From: Dendrobium chrysotoxum
Taxonomy: Eukaryota; Streptophyta; Magnoliopsida; Asparagales; Orchidaceae
NCBI GenBank assembly: GCA_019925795.1
Contig: CM034313.1
Location: forward strand, 23,052,932 to 23,116,931
Length of the DNA stretch: 64,000 bases
Reading direction: 5' to 3'
Under the pieces are notes generated by a model, which saw nothing but the letters and a program-made list of their open reading frames with translations, was not told the origin of the DNA and did not search any database. Shown piece after piece: positions 58,888 to 64,000 of the stretch (within the stretch, counting starts at the first letter, position 1; each line of letters opens with the position of its first letter). The translations under genes and the position numbers were made by a program.

Positions 58888-59244
58888 AATGAGATTGATT
58901 ATGGTGGAGATGATGCAACCATCTCCCCAAGATTGCACTTTCAGCACCAATTCCCTCAAAGTACACCACACGTTCCAAACTCTAGCATCCAAACTAGTCC
59001 AGGTTTTGTGGGGCAGCATGCTTATGTAGTTCCTCGCACATCTCATTCTGAACAGGTAAAGAACTCAGTTTTCTTAAATGCTCTTTCCAGTCCAGTTCAC
59101 AGATGCCTCCAGCCCTACCAGCTAGCCCAAGGAGAAGGTCCCTGTGGTCAAGGAGGAACTAGGAGTAATTATGTGAATTCGTCAACTGATGTTCAGGAAT
59201 CTAATTCTCCAAACCCCAATGATGCTTCCATGGAAATACACTGA
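58888..59244 (+). CDS. Host gene exon 3 (residues 81-198 and stop)
   Basis: The last exon begins NEIDYGGDDATISPRLHFQH after the acceptor GTTGCAG. It continues with SVFLNALSSPVHRCLQPYQL and ends DVQESNSPNPNDASMEIH, with TGA at 59242-59244. It is rich in Ser, Pro, Gln and Asn and probably disordered. The NE(I/L)DYGG start and NALSSPV block match the plant family as remembered, where they follow the exon 2 residues directly, so no exon is missing. An internal CAG|GTAAAG (at about 59055) could act as a donor but the frame runs through it. The family usually ends with a few more residues, as far as I recall. Confidence 0.85.
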   Translation, partial: NEIDYGGDDATISPRLHFQHQFPQSTPHVPNSSIQTSPGFVGQHAYVVPRTSHSEQVKNSVFLNALSSPVHRCLQPYQLAQGEGPCGQGGTRSNYVNSSTDVQESNSPNPNDASMEIH

Positions 59245-60055
59245 GGTAGCCTTCTTGGCTGCCTCATTGATCTATTAATGGAATCATCTTTCATCGAGAG
59301 TGATAATGACCAGCATATATCTCTCTAATTCAAAAGCCCCATACGTTCTGAGTAAGGTTGCGTGTTACATCATCAAAGCAGGTATATTGGAGCATGCAGC
59401 GAAGGTTACATGTAATGTGGTCAATTCATGAAATGCTTGAAATATGTTTTCCATGACTAATATTGGTTTGCTTCTAGGAACCAACACCCAAGGGAATTGG
59501 CATTAAATTATGTTGAATTTGTTTTATTATTGGTGTTCATCCATGATTGTGGGCTTGATATAAGACTCATGTGTCGCATATATTTTTTATGTACATAATT
59601 AATGTATAAATTGCGGCCAAATATATCATTTATCTTTTGCGTTCATATGACGGATCATGATGTGAATGTCCACCATTTGGAAATTTATTAGGTTAGCTGA
59701 GTTAATGTGATCTACTTCAATATTGCAACTCACTCTGCATGACTGGTTTGTTGAACATCTGAAGCGATCCACTATGGCATGACCTGTGCAAAACAGATAC
59801 AACAACTAGAATAGCATACAAGAAAACATAAGCAACTGAAACTTTATCTCTGTTTCTTCTATATCTCTTACTATTATAATTGCATAATACATATAGTGTA
59901 GGGTAGGTAAAGCAGGATAATGACATCAACAACAAAGATCAATCCGTTGAGCTTCAACGGTGATTACGGGAGTGCAGCAAAAGGTAACCTGCCATGTAGA
60001 TAGTGAGCACATGTTTATGCAATTAATTATATAAGGCGTCTTGCTTATCACTGCG
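59245..60055 (+). other. 3' UTR and downstream flank of the host gene
   Basis: No further gene. The first few hundred bases are probably the 3' untranslated region; no unambiguous AATAAA lies close behind the stop. Confidence 0.4.
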
Positions 60056-60059
60056 CCTC

Positions 60060-60880
60060 AAACGAACGAGGTCTTTCAAAATCGTTAGCTTGCTATGAAG
60101 ATTGATGAATCAAGGAATAGAAAGTGCGTGTTCTTCAGATCAGCAAGTTGATTATTTGTATGCACATGTGAGATATACAAAACTTTGTTCTTGATGCAGT
60201 CATGAACAAAATAAAATTTTACTTAAATGTATTTACTTCTGGCATTGAAAAATAGGATTATTTGTAAGAGCAATTCCTGATATATTATCACAAACTAGGA
60301 TAGTAGGCTTTGAAATATCACCACGAAACTCCTGTAGATGTCAGCGAAGCCAAAAAAGATCAGTAGCAGTAGTAGCAAGTGCTTTGTATTTAACTTTTAT
60401 GAAGGATTGAGCAACTGTACTCTCTTTCTTAACCTGTCACGAGATAAGGGTGCTACTTAGAAATGCACAATAAACAGTAGTTGATTTTCGATCAATGAGA
60501 TCATTGGCCCAATTCGAATTTGAGTATGCTGATAGAATTAAATCACTAGGAGTTACCGGTAAACTAAAAAAAAAAAAACCAAAGGACCCTTGATATAACG
60601 AAGTAAGCCATTTAAGAAGTTTAGAATCATCCTCCAAAGGTTGATGGATGTGTTGGCAAAGTTTATTAACAGTGTCAGGTCTTTTAATGGTTAAATATTA
60701 CAAGGAGTTCATAATGTCTGAATTGATCAGATTGTTCTGCTCAGAGAGGTATGTTGAAGCTATAACAAATTTGGAAGGAATTGGAGAAGCAATTGGTTTG
60801 CAATCAGCTATACCCACACGCTTAAGTCAGTCAGTCGCATACTTGGACTGAGACAAGTGTCTACCTGTTGAAGTATGTGA
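60060..60880 (-). pseudogene. Copia RT-RNase H fragment
   Basis: Minus-strand Copia pol end. It contains LSQSKYATD-type sequence (about 60845), then the partly divergent RPDTVNKLCQHIHQPLEDD (normally RPDI..AV) and LILSAYSNSNWANDLIDRKS with TTVYCAFLSS (60637-60437). It continues with KYKALATTATDLFWLR and ILVCDNISGIALTNNPIF (60430-60250). RNase H motifs such as YSDADWAG and CDN.SA are clear. It resembles Ale/Retrofit-type Copia rather than the SIRE element. LTRs are not seen. Confidence 0.82.
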
Positions 60881-61372
60881 CCTGTAACACCTTAAGATAC
60901 ATTTTAACAGTAATGTAAAGTGCTACAAACAAAGCATCGCATTTATTCTTTACTTTTATCACTTCTCAATAATGTCATAGTTTAAAACAACCATCAACAA
61001 TTACATTTATTGAATACACGGAAGTATCTAATTAATCTAATTTATATCACATAATATGTATAAAGCCACTACGAGAAATCTAAAGAGAATACAATACTAA
61101 AAAGTTTACATATCTCAAATATGGACTTTTTTTTTTGGTTAAAACCCACCGATGGGCCTACGTGTTAATATAAAAAAAGTTGTACAAGGTCCTTAGAGAG
61201 ACCTCCAACTTGCTACTGCTCGAAAGAGCTACAAAAAAAATCGAAAATATCCTAAGAGGCGGATATCCCTATTAATCACGAGTACAAAGCCACCTAATAA
61301 CATTCTAAAAACTAACAAAGAAAGGCAAAAAAGAAGCAGGTTCAGCACAACCTTCCCAACCAAAGTCGGTCC

Positions 61373-62272
61373 CTACACAAAACGAGAACTAGTTTTCAAA
61401 AACCTGAAAAAGAGGTCTGCAAGGACACTAAACAAAAAATTAAAGAGCAAAGTATGTCTAACAGAGAGGTTAACAAGGCTAATCTCAAAAATCATAATCC
61501 AAAGAGGCAAAATTCTATAAATTAGAAATAAGAAAACAGAGAATAAGAATGAAATTGTCCATGTACTTCCCCTTCTTATAACTAAACAGCAGCTGCATCC
61601 AAAAAGACCGATTAGTAACAAGCAGAGTAACAGAACTGCAGTGAACCTCCAATCATAACCTGAAATAGTATAATGCCACCAACTATAGAACATAAAATGT
61701 GAATTACTAAAAATGGCATGATAGAAGATCGGGCAATAACATAAACAATAGTAATCAGAACCGGCACCAGACTTAAAACCATCACAATAACTAATGTAGT
61801 ACCACCAGACTTCAATCGAAAAACATAACCAAGTGTAAGCTGAGCCATCATGAGAATCAAAACCACTTAAACCAAGCTTCCTCTTATAACAAGTAAACAG
61901 GCTTGGATTAGTGAAGTAAAGATAAATACCACAGAGCCCACAGCCATTCAACGAGAAGGTATATGTGGAGCAATCCCAAATACAATCAAAGTTATCCCAG
62001 AAAATAGCATCAGCACAAACCACCACAATATGCACATGACGGAAACCAAGGCTCCAAACAATACCAAAATTCTTAGCAAAAGCCAAAGAAGAAACCCACA
62101 TAGAATTCAAAATAGGACACATAATTCTGGCTGGTAAGAAAACCATGATGCCACTTAAAAAAAAAACCCCGATAATTGACACCTGAGAACAAGAACAAAA
62201 GGTAGTAGGCACCTGCCAAGCACAACATAAAGAACCCACCACTAAAATTAAAGGGAAAAAACGAAAAAACAC
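61373..62272 (-). other. Long open frame in the 3' tail of the second LINE
   Basis: A 299-codon open frame rich in Phe, Cys, Trp and Leu, starting MFFRFFPLILVVGSLCCAWQ. It lies after the RNase H stop and before the poly(A). I do not recognise a family, and the composition could simply reflect a T-rich 3' UTR. Overlapping open frames exist in other phases. It is listed as an open frame, not as a proven gene. Confidence 0.3.
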
Positions 62273-62373
62273 AGGTCAAAACTCCAACCCAAGAAAGCAA
62301 AGAGGACCACACGCATAAAGATCAAGAAAACAAACAGAACAAAGAGTGAAAGCAACAATAAAAAGCAGGACCA

Positions 62374-62937
62374 TTATTTAAACCGGAGGTAAGGAAGACC
62401 CCGCCAGTCCAGTCTCAGCAAACCTTTGGTCTCTTTAGGAAGAGTATGATCATTGAATTTAATAAAACCAGTAAGGTTACAACCCCTTTTAGCCATAGAA
62501 TCAGCTACAACATTTCCCTCCCTCAAAATATGAGAGACCGTGTAATTGATGCGAGACAGCCGGTAATTAATATCTCTTAACATATAGAAATAAACTGGAT
62601 TAGAAGAAGTGTTACCATTAAGATAATGCAATAAGAGCAATGCATCAACTTCAATCCAAATATTAGTTATGCCAAGAGAAATACATAATTGAATCCCAAA
62701 TAGGAGACCCTCAATTTTAGCTTGAATGGCAGTAATAGTATTCGAAGGACCTGCAAATGCCATAATAAAAAAACCCTTAGAATCTCGAATAATACCACCA
62801 CAACCCGCATTAAGATTATTCATAGAGCCATTGGTGTTAAGTTTAAAACATCCCTCCCCTGGCTTTTTCCAATAAATAATTCTGTCATTACCATGGACAT
62901 TACAGGAACTAAACACCAAACCAAATTCACATGCCAC
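62374..62937 (-). pseudogene. RNase H domain of the second LINE
   Basis: Reads CFKLNTNGSMNNLNAGCGGI, IRDSKGFFIMAFAG, WIEVDALLLLHYLNG and ILREGNVVADSMAKRG. The first catalytic Asp (family KLNTDGS) is Asn, and the usual Glu in the 'A(E)' helix appears as Lys (IQAKIEGLL). The later Asp is kept. It is therefore probably inactive although the frame is open. Confidence 0.88.
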
Positions 62938-63828
62938 TTAAAGAAAGCCTTTAAAAGAATGAGCATTAATTAACTTGGCAACAAAGAGTTGGTAAATTTT
63001 ATTCTTAACTTTAGTAATCACATTTAAGGCATCCATCTTAATATTCTCATTTTTAGAGGCATTCCTACTACTCCACAAAAACCAACAGATGATAACAGGA
63101 AGGATATTCCTAATATGTCCTTTAGTGGGAGTAAACCACTCTTTAAGAAGGTTAAAAACAGAATTGTATCTAGAGGTAGATAAAACATTAAACATCTTAT
63201 CAAAATAAACCCAAACTTTCATAGCAATATGGCCCTAAACAAATACATGAACCATATTTTCAATGTGATAGCAGCACTGACATTTGGAGACAATATAAAA
63301 ACCTTTCTTAACTAAAATGGTATCCAAAGGCAAATAATTATGCAAAATCCTCCAAATAAGAAAAGAGTAAGTAGGGGGAATGTCAGCATGCCAATAAGCT
63401 AAGTAAAGAGTATTATTAGGTAAGGATTGCCTAAGAGAATTCAAAACTTGTTTAGTGTTGAACAAGCCATCATTAGAACAATTAAACAGAATGCGACCCT
63501 CCTCCTCCAAATGAATAGAAATATTGAGAATTAACTTAACAATAAATTCTGGCACAAGGTTGGAAAGTAAATCAATATTCCAACTCTTATTAACAATAAA
63601 ATCTTTAACTTTGCAAGTAAAGATAGAGTGAGTGTGTAAAAGATTATCGATCGAGAAATTACCAAGCCATTTATCCTGCCAGAAGAAGATATTCCCAGTT
63701 CCCATCCCCCATTGAATAAAACCTTCTGCTTCCCACTTAATGTTACATAATCTTTTCCAATTGAAAGAATTACCTTGTCTAAAAGCACAGTTCAGAGGGT
63801 GCTTCCCAGCACAATACTTCGATACCAT
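62938..63828 (-). pseudogene. zf-RVT and linker of the second LINE's ORF2
   Basis: The upper part starts MVSKYCAGKHPLNCAFRQGN and has IQWGMGTGNIFFWQDKWLG, the conserved 'G.G..I.FW.D.W' block after plant LINE RTs. It continues with YLAYWHADIPPTYSFLIWRI and CQCCYHIENMVHVF, a zinc-binding cluster. The frame changes at about 63230, and the linker has IRNILPVIICWFLWSSRNAS. It is typical of plant L1 ORF2. Confidence 0.85.
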
Positions 63829-64000
63829 AAATTTAGCTTATAGACTTTTTTAGTTCTAAAATTGAACCACAGTTTATGGCTATAAGTTTGGATCATATCA
63901 GAAAAGGTTTTGAAATCTAATCTACCCTCATCCATCATCCCCGAGCAATTACTCCAAGAACCCCAAACATTGGAACGGTTTCCATCCTTGGAACCCCAAA

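Larger units (their letters stand above)
61127..64000 (-). mobile_element. L1-type LINE with RNase H, 3' part; runs off the window
   Basis: Minus orientation. The poly(A) end (T-run 61127-61136) is followed, reading toward its 5' side, by a long tail (61140-62370), an RNase H domain (62374-62937), a linker (62938-63222) and a zf-RVT region (63235-63828). Further ORF2 sequence reaches the window edge. The RT lies outside. It is a different family from the LINE at 51-57 kb. Confidence 0.88.

Noticed and set aside
27601..59244. Naming the host gene 'holocarboxylase synthetase'
   Set aside because: Some databases use this label for the family as I recall, but no biotin-protein ligase motif (such as GRGR..W.S) is visible in the 198 residues.

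Overview
The window is nuclear DNA from a seed plant, AT-rich and dominated by transposable elements. The elements are plant types: SIRE-like and other Copia elements, Tat-like and iMet-primed Gypsy elements, L1-type LINEs with a C-terminal RNase H, RTE LINEs, a CACTA transposase relict and a Tourist-like MITE. I cannot name the species. Introns of 15 kb filled with transposons fit a plant with a fairly large genome.

Only one host gene is visible. It lies on the + strand and spans about 31.6 kb in three coding exons: 27601-27759, 43284-43364 and 58888-59244. Together they encode a 198-residue plant protein of unknown function. All junctions are in phase 0, and each of the two introns is about 15.5 kb and packed with repeats.

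Upstream of the gene (1-27.5 kb) are an RTE LINE relict carrying a small TIR element (1-1070) and a CACTA TNP2 transposase pseudogene (1260-4215). Next come a diverged SIRE-type LTR (5385-6540) and a retroelement fragment with a PF20167-like protein plus its LTR (6840-9697). The last block is a nest (9950-25210): an old Copia element is interrupted by an LTR, and that LTR is interrupted by an 11.4-kb SIRE-like Copia element. The inner Copia has both LTRs, PBS, PPT, a near-TSD and an extra ORF in the env position.

Intron 1 holds a short poly(A) retroposon, a TIR element with internal repeats, a tandem duplication and a Tat-like Gypsy pol relict containing a 62-bp-arm hairpin. It also holds a tandemly duplicated segment carrying an RTE 3' end and a solo LTR with a perfect 5-bp TSD. 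Intron 2 holds an RTE 3' end with a 12-bp TSD, a Gypsy element lacking RT and RNase H, a nearly complete 6.1-kb L1-type LINE antisense to the gene, and a Tourist-like MITE with TTA TSDs about 0.8 kb before exon 3. Downstream of the gene are a Copia RT/RNase H fragment and a second L1-type LINE that runs off the window end.

All element-encoded proteins I could read carry stops, frameshifts or lost key residues, so none looks autonomous. I see no CRISPR array, operon, rRNA or tRNA gene. I found nothing that amounts to a new defence or metabolic system. The most unusual items are the giant-intron gene, the env-position ORF of the SIRE-like Copia, the Gypsy-derived hairpin and a long ORF in the 3' tail of the second LINE.
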